Below are positions 8,693 to 17,601 of a DNA stretch of 49,099 nt, in pieces; position 1 is the stretch's first letter, and every line of letters starts with the position of its first letter. The notes beneath the pieces were generated by a model. That model did no database searches, was not told the DNA's origin, and saw only the letters and a list, made by a program, of their open reading frames with translations. The DNA is taken from positions 1 through 49,099 of the forward strand of contig DRHY01000082.1 of the NCBI GenBank assembly GCA_011052985.1, written 5' to 3'. Both the position numbers and the translations under genes were made by a program. The stretch comes from Methylophaga thalassica. Its GTDB lineage: Bacteria; Pseudomonadota; Gammaproteobacteria; Nitrosococcales; Methylophagaceae.

Positions 8693-10758
8693 ATACTGAA
8701 AAGCAAATTGAGAATATTCAAAATTTTACCTTACACCGACCTTATATTCTCACGATCGTAAATCATGGAAAACCACAGAAAAGTGAAACTAGTAGTGAAG
8801 AATATCTAGTCCAACTCATGAATATGCCTGTTTCCAAAGCTTCCATTTTTGGAGATGACGTCTGGGATTTCAATGCAGATCAGCCTCAAGCAGCCAGAAA
8901 TGTCAGAGGTTCAAAGTTAAAAGTTAACTTCAACCTATATGACAATATCCCTAAATTCGTTCAGACTGAGTTGAAGACACTTTTCTTTTACATCCTATTA
9001 AGTCCGCTGTCATTTCGGAATGAGAAAAAAACAAAACGTCTGGCAAAAGGCAAGTTAAAACCCAATACCCTGATTGGAGTTTTCAAATCGGGAATGAGGT
9101 TCATTGATAAGGTTTTTGATGTTGCCATCCTTGAGTATGGGAGGGAATATGTTCACCAGGAAATAAAATCTCTGGCCGAAATTTCTACTTATGAATTTGA
9201 GGTTGCTGCAAGATCATACACATACAATTTTGATTCCACGCTGCTTAACTTTTTCACTTATTTACGCCACCCTCTAAGTTCCAAGGAGGTACTAGATGGA
9301 GCTATTTCGAATTTCGATTTGAAGTCCCGGATTAAACCAAAAGGTCAGGTCGTTAATGCAGAGTCAAAAATAATTCCCAATAGTATTTTTGAAAAATTAT
9401 CAGCACTATCTTCCTTACTCATAGTAGATTTTCTTCAGGAGTTGGAAGAGGAAGTACAAGACCAAAACTCACTAAAACAACTAAAATATCGGGGTAGTAT
9501 TTGGTCTCGGGAATGTGGTGTCAATCAGTCTTCATTCAATGAATATCGAGTACTGAGACTTAGGTACAAAAATTATTCAGAAAGCTATATTAGAGAAAAT
9601 TATCCTGTACCTGATTGGATTTTCGAGTACGGTGATAACACAGAGAAAAGCTTTATGGCTTTCAACAAAATGGAACTACTCTGCAGGGCACGTTTCATGC
9701 GCGAGCCCCTAAGAAAGCACATTAACTTAGTTTACCAAGCATGCTTATATATTGTTGGCCAATTCACGGGAATGAGGCCTTCAGAAATGTCTGAAATAGT
9801 TGTTAAAGATGAACAGTGCCTTAAGAAAGAAGATGGTCATTGGCTAATTTGCAGCCAAGTCAAAAAACACCGTGAATCATACAATGGACTATTTGACGAG
9901 AAGTGGCTAGCTATACCCATCATACGTGATGCTATTAGAGCAGCCAGTATCATTAACACGTTAAAAAACAACCCTTATTTATGCGCCAATGCAGATACAG
10001 TAGCCAGTTGTGAAACTCCCCAGGCAATGGGAAGTTCTGGCATAAAACATCAGATCAATAATCTGATTGATTTCTTTTTTGGTAGCGAGAAGGTTAAGTC
10101 GCTGGCGTTCTATCCATACATGATGAGGCACACCCTGGCCTATCAGCTATTTAGAGCTGAATTGGGTCTCCCATTTATTTCATTTCAACTAAAACATTTC
10201 ATCACTGGGATAGATAGGTATACATCAAAGGGAGGGGTGTCAGAAGACACTCTCGGTTACGGTGATATTGCACAACAGCTTAGTAAAAATGGCCGATATT
10301 CAAAAAACATCAGACATCAAGCTGAACTTGAGTCTATAAAAGCGACCATGGACCCTGATGGAAATTACGCCGGTGTTAAAGCTGCTGAGCATAAGCAACA
10401 CATGAGCTCTCTCTTCAATGGCTATATGGCATCAGGATACACAAAGGAAGAAGTGTTCGAGGCGATGGTTCACCAGGGGATCGCTATAGTAAATGTTGGC
10501 CAAGGATATTGCTATGGTGGTCAGGTTGAAGATTTTAATGATAGTTTGCCCTGTATTGGGGGGCTTAGGTGTAATCCCGTTAGATGTGGAAATGCAATCG
10601 TTACAAAGCAAAATGCTCCACATTGGAGGGGCATATACAGCCAAAACATGGCTAACTTAAATAACCCTGCTTATAGTCATGTCCAAGAAGAAATCAAAGC
10701 AGCTATTGAAGAAGCGAAGCTGGTGCTAACTCACTTAGGTGAGGATGTTGAGCTATGA
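8689..10758 (+). CDS. Tyrosine recombinase-like protein 3 of the element
   Basis: 689 aa. The long N-terminal region is not recognised. The catalytic half shows Arg I in FTGMRPSEM (about residue 361), YPYMMRHTLAYQ where the usual His of HxxR is Tyr (about 477), LKHF for the LGH box, and a likely nucleophile Tyr in GIDRYTSKGG (about 508). The C-terminus carries a Cys-rich motif (CIGGLRCNPVRCGNAIVTK, about 621) shared in pattern with recombinase 2. Start ATG overlaps the previous stop (ATGA), and its own stop overlaps the next start in the same way. A trio of recombinases resembles Tn554 and RIT elements, but the sizes are larger than in Tn554. Confidence 0.82.
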   Translation: MNTEKQIENIQNFTLHRPYILTIVNHGKPQKSETSSEEYLVQLMNMPVSKASIFGDDVWDFNADQPQAARNVRGSKLKVNFNLYDNIPKFVQTELKTLFFYILLSPLSFRNEKKTKRLAKGKLKPNTLIGVFKSGMRFIDKVFDVAILEYGREYVHQEIKSLAEISTYEFEVAARSYTYNFDSTLLNFFTYLRHPLSSKEVLDGAISNFDLKSRIKPKGQVVNAESKIIPNSIFEKLSALSSLLIVDFLQELEEEVQDQNSLKQLKYRGSIWSRECGVNQSSFNEYRVLRLRYKNYSESYIRENYPVPDWIFEYGDNTEKSFMAFNKMELLCRARFMREPLRKHINLVYQACLYIVGQFTGMRPSEMSEIVVKDEQCLKKEDGHWLICSQVKKHRESYNGLFDEKWLAIPIIRDAIRAASIINTLKNNPYLCANADTVASCETPQAMGSSGIKHQINNLIDFFFGSEKVKSLAFYPYMMRHTLAYQLFRAELGLPFISFQLKHFITGIDRYTSKGGVSEDTLGYGDIAQQLSKNGRYSKNIRHQAELESIKATMDPDGNYAGVKAAEHKQHMSSLFNGYMASGYTKEEVFEAMVHQGIAIVNVGQGYCYGGQVEDFNDSLPCIGGLRCNPVRCGNAIVTKQNAPHWRGIYSQNMANLNNPAYSHVQEEIKAAIEEAKLVLTHLGEDVEL

Positions 10759-11249
10759 GCGAAGCTTACGATAAAAAAAATCAGCTTGATTATGACAACA
10801 ATACACAAAAAATAAATGAAGCTTTGATTCAAATTAGAAATAATAAAGAGTTGAAGCCCACTATATCGCAACTCACAAAGTTAACTGGTATTCATCGAAA
10901 CACCATTTCGAATAGGGTGGAACCTGTTCAAGAGCTTCGCAAAATAAAACAACATCGAGAAGAAGAGGCACAGAAAAGTAAAGAAAAAAAACTGACAAAG
11001 GAAGACCCTCTGTCACTGCTGGAAAGAGAAATAAAAGCAGTAAGGATTGAAGCGCTTTATTGGTTCAACAAATTTCTTTCTATGGAAAAAGATTTTGAGC
11101 AAGTAAATAAGCGATTTGATGCAATGACAAAATCAAGAGACCACTACAAAGAGCTCTACGAGAGCGAGATCTCAAACAAACATGACCTTGAAAGCCGCAT
11201 AAAAAATTTCACCCAAATTATGAATGATTTAGATAAGGAAAAACCATGA
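10755..11249 (+). CDS. Small HTH/coiled-coil protein, TnpC-like transposition accessory
   Basis: 164 aa and strongly charged. The N-terminal 55 residues look like a helix-turn-helix ([21 protein letters not shown]). The rest is Lys/Glu-rich helix with likely coiled coil (residues about 65-160). Tn554 TnpC and the DUF6262 group are likewise small, helical and encoded after the recombinases, so an orientation or efficiency factor for transposition is the likely role; this is by analogy. It is coupled by ATGA overlaps to recombinase 3 upstream and to the truncated thyA downstream. No membrane segment or signal peptide is seen. Confidence 0.7.
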   Translation: MSEAYDKKNQLDYDNNTQKINEALIQIRNNKELKPTISQLTKLTGIHRNTISNRVEPVQELRKIKQHREEEAQKSKEKKLTKEDPLSLLEREIKAVRIEALYWFNKFLSMEKDFEQVNKRFDAMTKSRDHYKELYESEISNKHDLESRIKNFTQIMNDLDKEKP

Positions 11250-11818
11250 AGCAATATTTAGATTTGTTGCGGGACGTAAGACAAAACGGTATTCAAAAGG
11301 GTGACAGGACAGGGACAGGTACCTTATCTGTTTTTGGTCGACAAATGAGATTCGACCTAAATGAAGGCTTCCCATTAGTAACAACAAAGAAAGTTCATTT
11401 CCCCTCTATTTTCCATGAGTGGAAATGGTTTGTGTCTGGGAGCACGAATAAAAACGAACTCAAGGCTTCCATCTGGGATGAATGGGCAACAGAAGAAGGT
11501 GAACTCGGCCCTATTTATGGGAAGCAATGGACCGCCTGGCCAACAAAAGATGGTGGCACCATAAACCAAATTGATTATGTGGTGAATACTCTGAAGACTA
11601 ATCCAAATAGTCGCCGGATTTTATTTCATGGATGGAATGTTGAGTATCTTCCTGATGAAAAAGTAAGTCCTCAAGAAAACGCAAAAAACGGGAGAATGGC
11701 TCTTCCACCATGTCATCTCCTTTATCAGTTTTATGTGGCTGATAACAAGCTAAGCTTGATGATGACTATCAGATCCAATGATCTCTTTTTGGGCTGTAAT
11801 TTTCTTTATTCTATATAA
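11246..11818 (+). pseudogene. Element-borne thyA, truncated in the same active-site region
   Basis: 190 aa of an E. coli-type thymidylate synthase: [26 protein letters not shown], the catalytic Cys region [14 protein letters not shown], then [12 protein letters not shown]. Homology ends there. The expected PFNIAS block and the whole C-terminal third are missing and were not found elsewhere in the window. The tail NFLYSI-stop resembles FLYPL-stop, the tail the element gives to host thyA. Its start overlaps the TnpC-like gene (ATGA), so it was once the fifth gene of the recombinase operon. The simplest reading is that it was an earlier replacement thyA, itself cut by a related element. It should be inactive, because the N177 equivalent is absent. 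Confidence 0.85.
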
Positions 11819-12140
11819 AACACTACAGACAACGATTATTTTCTATATTTTATTGAAATGTATGGCTTTATGGCCTGGTGTTGGTTGTTTTTTTTGAGAA
11901 TAGCGCTACACGTTATAGTTGTGTCTGGCTGTGAGTTTTATCATGGAGAATTACAGGAATGTTTATCCTTATTAAGCCGAGTTTTTACAATCAAAAATCA
12001 GCGCGCCTGTTATTCTGGAATCTTATGAAGATTGCTCGGCTAATTAATAGAATTTGATAGAACAGTGTGTCTAACCCCTGGGCAAACAGCCGAAATGCTA
12101 GGGACTGAAATGAAGATTTTATACAAGTAATAGGTAAACC
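11819..12140. other. 322-base gap between truncated and complete thyA
   Basis: No gene is seen in any frame, and no residual thyA C-terminal coding could be read. It is AT-rich. The first bases after the truncated gene may be a diverged element end. TAACCCCT at 12072-12079 matches the core of the right terminal repeat read in the same orientation, but eight bases is weak evidence. The promoter and leader of the complete thyA must lie here. No clear -35/-10 pair is claimed. Confidence 0.4.
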
Positions 12141-13064
12141 ATGACGAATACACATCCTGAGTACCAATATCTAAACCTACTTGAAAAAATAGTAAGCAAC
12201 GGAAGCGAGCGAATAGATCGCACTGGAGTTGGCACAAAGGCGTTGTTTGGCGAAACACTTCGTTTCGATTTATCAGAAGGCTTCCCCGCATTCACGACTA
12301 AACGTGTCTACTGGAAAACTGCATTCAAAGAGATGCTGTGGATGCTTAAAGGTAAATCAAAATGGGGTACGGGTAACCCAAACATAAGAGACTTACTTGA
12401 GCAAAATGTCCATATCTGGAGCGAATGGCCACATAAAAAATATGTTGATGAAACAGGCGATGACATCACTCTCAAATCATTTGAGGAACGTGTTTTGACT
12501 GATGACGAGTTCGCCTCCCAGTGGGGAGACCTTGGGCCTGTATATGGTAAACAATGGAGAGCATGGAAAACCGAAGATGGTAGAGAGATTGACCAAGTTT
12601 CAGAGGTATTAGAGCAGATCAAGAACAACCCAACCTCAAGAAGAATTATTTTTGAAGGCTGGAATGTTGGCGAGCTTGATCAAATGGCCCTACCACCATG
12701 CCACAAGCACTATCAATTCTTTGTTGATCCAGTTAAAGGAACAGTAAGTGGCTCACTAGTACAACGCAGTGCTGATACCTTTTTGGGTGTGGCGTTCAAT
12801 GTTTGTAATCTGGCCTTAATCACAACGTTAATTGCAGAGCATACAGGGTATATGCCTGGTGAAATTGTTTGGTATGGCCTAGATGTTCATGTTTACTTAA
12901 ATCATTTAGATCAAGTTAGAGAACAGCTTTCTCGTGAACCAAAGGCATTTCCCAAACTTGTCATTAAATCGAAGAAAAAGTCACTTTTCGATTATACGAT
13001 TGATGATTTAGATCTGGAAGGCTATGACCCGCACCCACCTATTAAGGCACCTGTAGCGATTTAA
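12141..13064 (+). CDS. thyA: Thymidylate synthase, complete, element-borne
   Basis: 307 aa. It methylates dUMP to dTMP using 5,10-methylenetetrahydrofolate. The family landmarks are all present: IDRTGVGTKALFG, GPVYGKQWRAW, the catalytic Cys in MALPPCHKHYQFF (about residue 187), QRSADTFLGVAFN (Arg, Ser, Asp and Asn of the active site), HVYLNHLDQ, and the terminal GYDPHPPIKAPVAI. It is longer than E. coli ThyA because of an insert around residues 70-125, as in several phage and Firmicutes/Bacteroidetes enzymes. It is not an allele of the split host gene and looks horizontally acquired. As the only intact thymidylate synthase in the window, it probably covers the loss caused by insertion. Confidence 0.93.
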   Translation: MTNTHPEYQYLNLLEKIVSNGSERIDRTGVGTKALFGETLRFDLSEGFPAFTTKRVYWKTAFKEMLWMLKGKSKWGTGNPNIRDLLEQNVHIWSEWPHKKYVDETGDDITLKSFEERVLTDDEFASQWGDLGPVYGKQWRAWKTEDGREIDQVSEVLEQIKNNPTSRRIIFEGWNVGELDQMALPPCHKHYQFFVDPVKGTVSGSLVQRSADTFLGVAFNVCNLALITTLIAEHTGYMPGEIVWYGLDVHVYLNHLDQVREQLSREPKAFPKLVIKSKKKSLFDYTIDDLDLEGYDPHPPIKAPVAI

Positions 13065-13076
13065 GGAAGATGTTAA

Positions 13077-13229
13077 GTGACTCCATCAAAAAATCCAAAA
13101 ATTAAAACACCTAATGATTTGAAGGAAGTCATTCAACAGATGGCTGACGATGCCATTTTAGTTGCTACTGGAGGCCTAATTTCTAGAGGGCTGCTAGAGA
13201 AGAGACTTAAATTTGTTCATGGTTTGTAG
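13077..13229 (+). pseudogene. Unknown ORF truncated by the IS3 element
   Basis: A GTG 12 bases after the thyA stop, with a GGAAG motif ahead of it, opens about 50 codons (beginning TPSKNPKIKTPNDLKEVIQQ, ending EKRLKFVHGL). The stop TAG is supplied by the first bases of the IS, so the original gene was longer. No family is recognised. The close spacing suggests it was co-transcribed with the complete thyA. The rest of the gene is not found on the other side of the IS. Confidence 0.45.
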
Positions 13230-13232
13230 TGG

Positions 13233-14395
<1,163 letters not shown>

Positions 14396-14459
14396 TGAAC
14401 ACCTCTGTGGAGGTCATAGTACCTACTAAAATGGTGTCCGGGATCAGTAAACCACTACA

Positions 14460-14589
14460 GGATTTGGTCATACCAGCCAGAACCACAGTCAAACCCGAAG
14501 CACATTAAATTTTTATCTGGGCCCTGGTGCCTTCCTCGGTAAATGATCGGGCATTGCTGATAAATGTTTTCTGCTAGTTATCGACGCAT
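14460..14589 (-). pseudogene. Broken left copy of the 135-aa unknown gene
   Basis: Read on the minus strand from ATG at 14589, it matches the start of the intact gene at 44840 (AEKIYQRCPIIYRG, then KNLMCFGF and a SGW motif). Codon 4 is TAA, so translation stops at once, and the IS3 element removes everything after about residue 43. It follows the 100-aa gene by 3 bases, the same order and spacing as in the right-hand copy. It is doubly inactivated. Confidence 0.8.
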
Positions 14590-14592
14590 GGC

Positions 14593-14895
14593 TTAACCCT
14601 GATATTTCAGTCGAACGCGAATACCTTCATTCCTACTGAAATGGGCTAAATAGATTTGCGCCAAGGGGTACAGAGGCCCGGGTCGATCCAGAAAGAAATA
14701 TTTTGACCCCGACCATGTCTTACCCGTATTTGACTGTGGGTCATACTCAATAACCTGTGAACTAAACCTGATGTGTTGGAGTTCATAGTAATACCCAAGA
14801 AATTTTTCGACCACGTGCCCCTGATATTCGACGATCACAAAATTCCAGTCACTCATCGTCACCGGACCCGGCGGAATTTTCTGAATCATACGCAC
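14593..14895 (-). CDS. Unknown 100-aa protein, left copy
   Basis: A paralogue of the 101-aa protein at 44527. Shared stretches include IPPG.VTMS/ITMS, VIVEYQG/LVIEYQG, EKFLGY, FSSQVIEYDP/LSSQVLEYDP, and GSKYFF. No known domain, signal or membrane segment is recognised. The first possible start is GTG at 14895, in line with the ATG of the other copy; ATG at 14889 is an alternative. A run of ten G (minus strand, 14904 to 14895) abuts the start and occupies the ribosome-binding position, which could make expression slip-prone. Its partner gene downstream is broken. Confidence 0.65.
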   Translation of the reverse strand: MRMIQKIPPGPVTMSDWNFVIVEYQGHVVEKFLGYYYELQHIRFSSQVIEYDPQSNTGKTWSGSKYFFLDRPGPLYPLAQIYLAHFSRNEGIRVRLKYQG

Positions 14896-15312
14896 CCCCC
14901 CCCCATAAAAACTACCAACGTTGTCGCACAGTTCTTTTCATATTTCCATTTAATTTCATAATGTTATCTGGATACACAATTGGGCTAATTGTAAACTATT
15001 GTTTTCAGTAAGATTTACAAAAATTTGATGCGATGACTTTTTTAAAGCCAAAAAAATTTGCGCAAAGTAATTCCATGAATTGGCTTTACGCTGCAGTAGC
15101 TACTAGGGGATGAAGTTATTAATGGATGAATAGCCACCGATTTGCTAGACACTTTTTAGCCACCATTGGATTGCCCTGACTATCCTAGACAACTTTCGGC
15201 AAAAAATCTCAGTATCAGTGAGTTAATATAATAAACATCTTTTGCTGATATAGATCATTGCTTCAAATTTCCTGTTGGATGATCATGGTTCTGTATAGAC
15301 ACAGTCATAGGA
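14896..15312. promoter_or_regulatory. Gap with promoter region homologous to that of the right-hand gene pair
   Basis: No gene is seen. On the minus strand, going upstream from the 100-aa gene, the blocks TAACATTATGAAATTA, GAAAACAATAGTTTACA and GCGCAAA appear in the same order as upstream of the 44527 copy, so promoter and genes were duplicated together. GTAAACTATTGT at 14991-15002 differs by one base from the XRE-linked half-site at 46365. TTTGCGCAAA at 15057-15066 is a palindrome related to the one at 46706. The right part must hold the promoter for the DUF5676 gene on the plus strand. Confidence 0.55.
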
Positions 15313-15324
15313 GTGAAAATCAAA

Positions 15325-15567
15325 ATGAAACTTAACAGTGCAAACTTCGCTCTAGCTGCTAGCTTGACAACTGCTATTGTTTGGGTCGCGTGTAGCTTTT
15401 TAGTAGTTATGTTACCCCAAGCGACCATGATAGCTTCAGGCGATATGATCCATATGGATATTCAGAACATGATGTGGTCATTAACATTATCAGGGTTCAT
15501 TAAAGGTCTTATCCTTTGGTCTTTGTCTGTCGGACTGAGTGCTTGGATTTTTTGCGGTAATATATAA
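15325..15567 (+). CDS. DUF5676-type small membrane protein
   Basis: About 80 aa with two hydrophobic helices (LAASLTTAIVWVACSFLVVM and SGFIKGLILWSLSVGLSAWI). The layout, two helices with a short charged linker and WI/WL near the C-terminus, fits the DUF5676 membrane proteins often found in heavy-metal clusters; their function is unknown. An in-frame GTG at 15313 overlaps the GGAG that serves as ribosome-binding site for ATG 15325, so the ATG is chosen. It precedes the YHS/HMA-like gene by 37 bases and is probably co-transcribed with it. Confidence 0.7.
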   Translation: MKLNSANFALAASLTTAIVWVACSFLVVMLPQATMIASGDMIHMDIQNMMWSLTLSGFIKGLILWSLSVGLSAWIFCGNI

Positions 15568-15604
15568 TCGCTTTCAGTCATGATGTATTCGAAAAGGTAG
15601 TGAA

Positions 15605-16084
15605 ATGACACAAACAAAAAATTGTCCCGTATGCGAAATGACAGTATCTGAAGACAGCTATACAGTCACACACAGAGGTATCATTTTTTGGTTATGCTCT
15701 GAACAATGCCGAGATAGATTCAATCTAAGACCAAGCTTGTACATCGGTGATCCCAAGCAAGGTAAGTCAGCCAAACAACATGGGATAAAAGTGCATAAAA
15801 AACGCAACCTCAATCTAGAGTTGCCAAATAACAATGAGTCAGCAAGTCTGCTGGTTCAAGCCCTAAACTCTCTGATGGGAGTCACTGAAGCCAAGATAAA
15901 TCAAGGCCAACTCGAGATTGAGTACGATCTGGTTGAGGTGTCTTTAGAAGAAATAGAAGCTTTCATTAAATCTACGGGCATCCACATCGAGCAGTCATGG
16001 CTCGACAAAATCCACGATAGTTTTATCCATTACAACGAAGAAGGACAACTGGATAATTTGGGCCATCCATATAAAGACAATTAA
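15605..16084 (+). CDS. YHS-domain protein with an HMA-like C-terminal domain
   Basis: 159 aa. The N-terminus is a YHS/TRASH-type metal site: CPVCEM at residues 8-13, then WLCSEQC about 25 residues later (Cys-x2-Cys and Cys-x3-Cys). The C-terminal 80 residues (ASLLVQALNSLMGVTEAKIN, then EIEAFIKSTGIHIEQSW) have the beta-alpha-beta pattern of a heavy-metal-associated fold but no CxxC. It is soluble, with no signal peptide. It probably binds or senses copper or another soft metal in the cytoplasm; this is inferred from domain and context. It shares the C-terminal fold with the protein at 28321. Confidence 0.7.
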   Translation: MTQTKNCPVCEMTVSEDSYTVTHRGIIFWLCSEQCRDRFNLRPSLYIGDPKQGKSAKQHGIKVHKKRNLNLELPNNNESASLLVQALNSLMGVTEAKINQGQLEIEYDLVEVSLEEIEAFIKSTGIHIEQSWLDKIHDSFIHYNEEGQLDNLGHPYKDN

Positions 16085-16087
16085 CCG

Positions 16088-16780
16088 TTATCTCTGTGTT
16101 TGTTTCCAGGTTAAGTGCTCGTAAAGGCCAGTCCAGTAATAACCAAAACTAGCTGCAAAGAGAAGTTCCTCAATAGGAATACGAAGAATGAACAGTCCAC
16201 TGAGCGCGTCCAGATTCCACACACGTTCAATGTACCCAGGCGCTATGCTTTCAAGCCCAAGAACATATAGAGAATAATAAACAAGAAAACACACACTCCC
16301 CCAAAAACTCTTAATAGCGAGGTCTGGTCGACATAGGCTATTTGCTATGCCCCCTGCAATCATCGACATGATAGCTGGATAAATCGGATTCCAATCCCAA
16401 AGCATCAAAATTGGGAACAAGAGAAAAGGCGTAATCACTGCCAGTGTGTGGTGTTTATGCCGCTTTGTTAAACGAACTTGAAAAGAGATAGCTTGAAGCT
16501 TTTGGCGAGTGACAACGTTATAAGCTATCGCACCGATTCCACCGATACCGAAACAAAAAATCAAACTCTCAACATCAAACCCAGTTTCCAAAGCCAAATT
16601 GAATAAACTTGGCGGACTCCAATATTCTGGCACAAACAACGGCTCAGTAAATCCAAAGAGCATGGTAATCAAGCTTGCTTTCAACATTATGGAACGATAG
16701 GCCGGTGTAGCGATGTATACAATCAGCCACGGAATAAGAAATGCCAGAGACCAAACTAACCAAACGTACTGCACATTCAT
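16088..16780 (-). CDS. Lycopene-cyclase-domain-like membrane protein
   Basis: 230 aa, about six to seven hydrophobic helices. Two patches resemble the heterodimeric-type lycopene cyclase domain: W-PP-LFNLALETGFDVES, with FGIGGIGAI behind it, and ILRIPIEELLFAASFGYYW (the P-x-E-E-x-x-F signature). No carotenoid genes are nearby, so a cyclase reaction is doubtful. Similar proteins of unknown role turn up in metal-resistance islands. It is convergent with the YHS gene (3 bases apart) and divergent from the 16997 gene, sharing the 216-base region that contains a CopR-like box. Confidence 0.6.
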   Translation of the reverse strand: MNVQYVWLVWSLAFLIPWLIVYIATPAYRSIMLKASLITMLFGFTEPLFVPEYWSPPSLFNLALETGFDVESLIFCFGIGGIGAIAYNVVTRQKLQAISFQVRLTKRHKHHTLAVITPFLLFPILMLWDWNPIYPAIMSMIAGGIANSLCRPDLAIKSFWGSVCFLVYYSLYVLGLESIAPGYIERVWNLDALSGLFILRIPIEELLFAASFGYYWTGLYEHLTWKQTQR

Positions 16781-16880
16781 TTAGACGTCTTCCCTAAAAT
16801 TAATTACCAGCCACATATGAACTTTAATGATAATTGTTGATTAAAAAGTACAAATACTAATAGATAAAATGCTGTAATTC

Positions 16881-16895
16881 ATTACATCTTTGTCA
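16881..16895 (-). promoter_or_regulatory. Putative CopR/CusR box
   Basis: On the minus strand it reads TGACAAAGATGTAAT, 13 of 15 identical to TGACAAAATTGTAAT at 41483, next to the copRS pair, and similar to the E. coli CusR box (TGACAnnnTGTCA-type). A further CATTACA pair lies at about 16910-16928. The position between the divergent 16780 and 16997 genes suggests copper-dependent control of one or both. Confidence 0.5.
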
Positions 16896-16996
16896 CATTT
16901 GATTTAGATCATTACAAGTTCATTACATATATTCTTTTTTGTTAGAGCAGGAGTTATTATAGAATTCAAAGATGTTACCTGAAGGCGTATGAAAGG

Positions 16997-17383
16997 ATGC
17001 TCAGTTTTTCCAAACTATTTTTGCAGGTGGTTGTAGTGATGGCTTTTTTAGGTCAGCCACTAATTGCTATATCTGCGCCATGCAAAGATATGACCATGCA
17101 TGCGTCTGGCTCTCATATTTTGGAATCGAGTGACAAACGTGATTCTGAGCAAACCCATCATGTCAAACATGGTAAAGAGCTGGCTTTAGATTGCTGTGAC
17201 ACCTCAACTTGTAATACTAGTTATTGTTTGTCCCTCAGTCAGATAGCTCATACATCTTCCATCCCCTCTCAACTGTTTTCAGTCAAAATTTCAAACTACC
17301 TTCGCCCTGTTGTTGGGGTAAGCTATTTAGACTTTGATTCGAACTCATTTTTCCGTCCTCCCATTTCCCTAATCACAGGATAA
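16997..17383 (+). CDS. Small exported Cys/His-rich protein of the copper cluster
   Basis: 128 aa. A signal peptide (FSKLFLQVVVVMAFLGQPLI, then AISA) is followed by a short mature protein with His and Met residues (KDMTMHASGSH, QTHHVKHGKE) and a cluster of Cys (LDCCDTSTCNTSYC). That composition fits a periplasmic or lipid-side metal binder like the leader proteins that precede cus/cop efflux operons. No defined family is recognised. It lies upstream of the cusCBA genes on the same strand, behind a CopR-like box, and so is probably the first metal-induced gene of that operon. Confidence 0.6.
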   Translation: MLSFSKLFLQVVVVMAFLGQPLIAISAPCKDMTMHASGSHILESSDKRDSEQTHHVKHGKELALDCCDTSTCNTSYCLSLSQIAHTSSIPSQLFSVKISNYLRPVVGVSYLDFDSNSFFRPPISLITG

Positions 17384-17601
17384 ATCCGCCTGTTTAGACG
17401 ACTGTAGAGCTCAAATGGTGTCAATAATTTTGCACCATAAGCTCAAGTTTCACGGGACGAACAGCATATTTGTATTTTTGCTTGCGGTTAAATTATCCAC
17501 ATCAACACAGAGTTGAGTGTCTTCTGACTCCAAGTCTTCAAAAGACAAACAAAAATCAGTGCAGACACTACGTTCATCAAGCTCAAACCGGAACAGTACC
17601 A

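Noticed and set aside
12064-12085. Internal copy of an element end (TAACCCCT) upstream of the complete thyA
   Set aside because: Only eight bases match and the surrounding positions do not. It is mentioned in the gap entry but not claimed as an end.
16870-16930. Repeated CATTACA motifs as a CRISPR-like or iteron array
   Set aside because: There are only three short, irregularly spaced copies. A regulator-binding explanation is sufficient.
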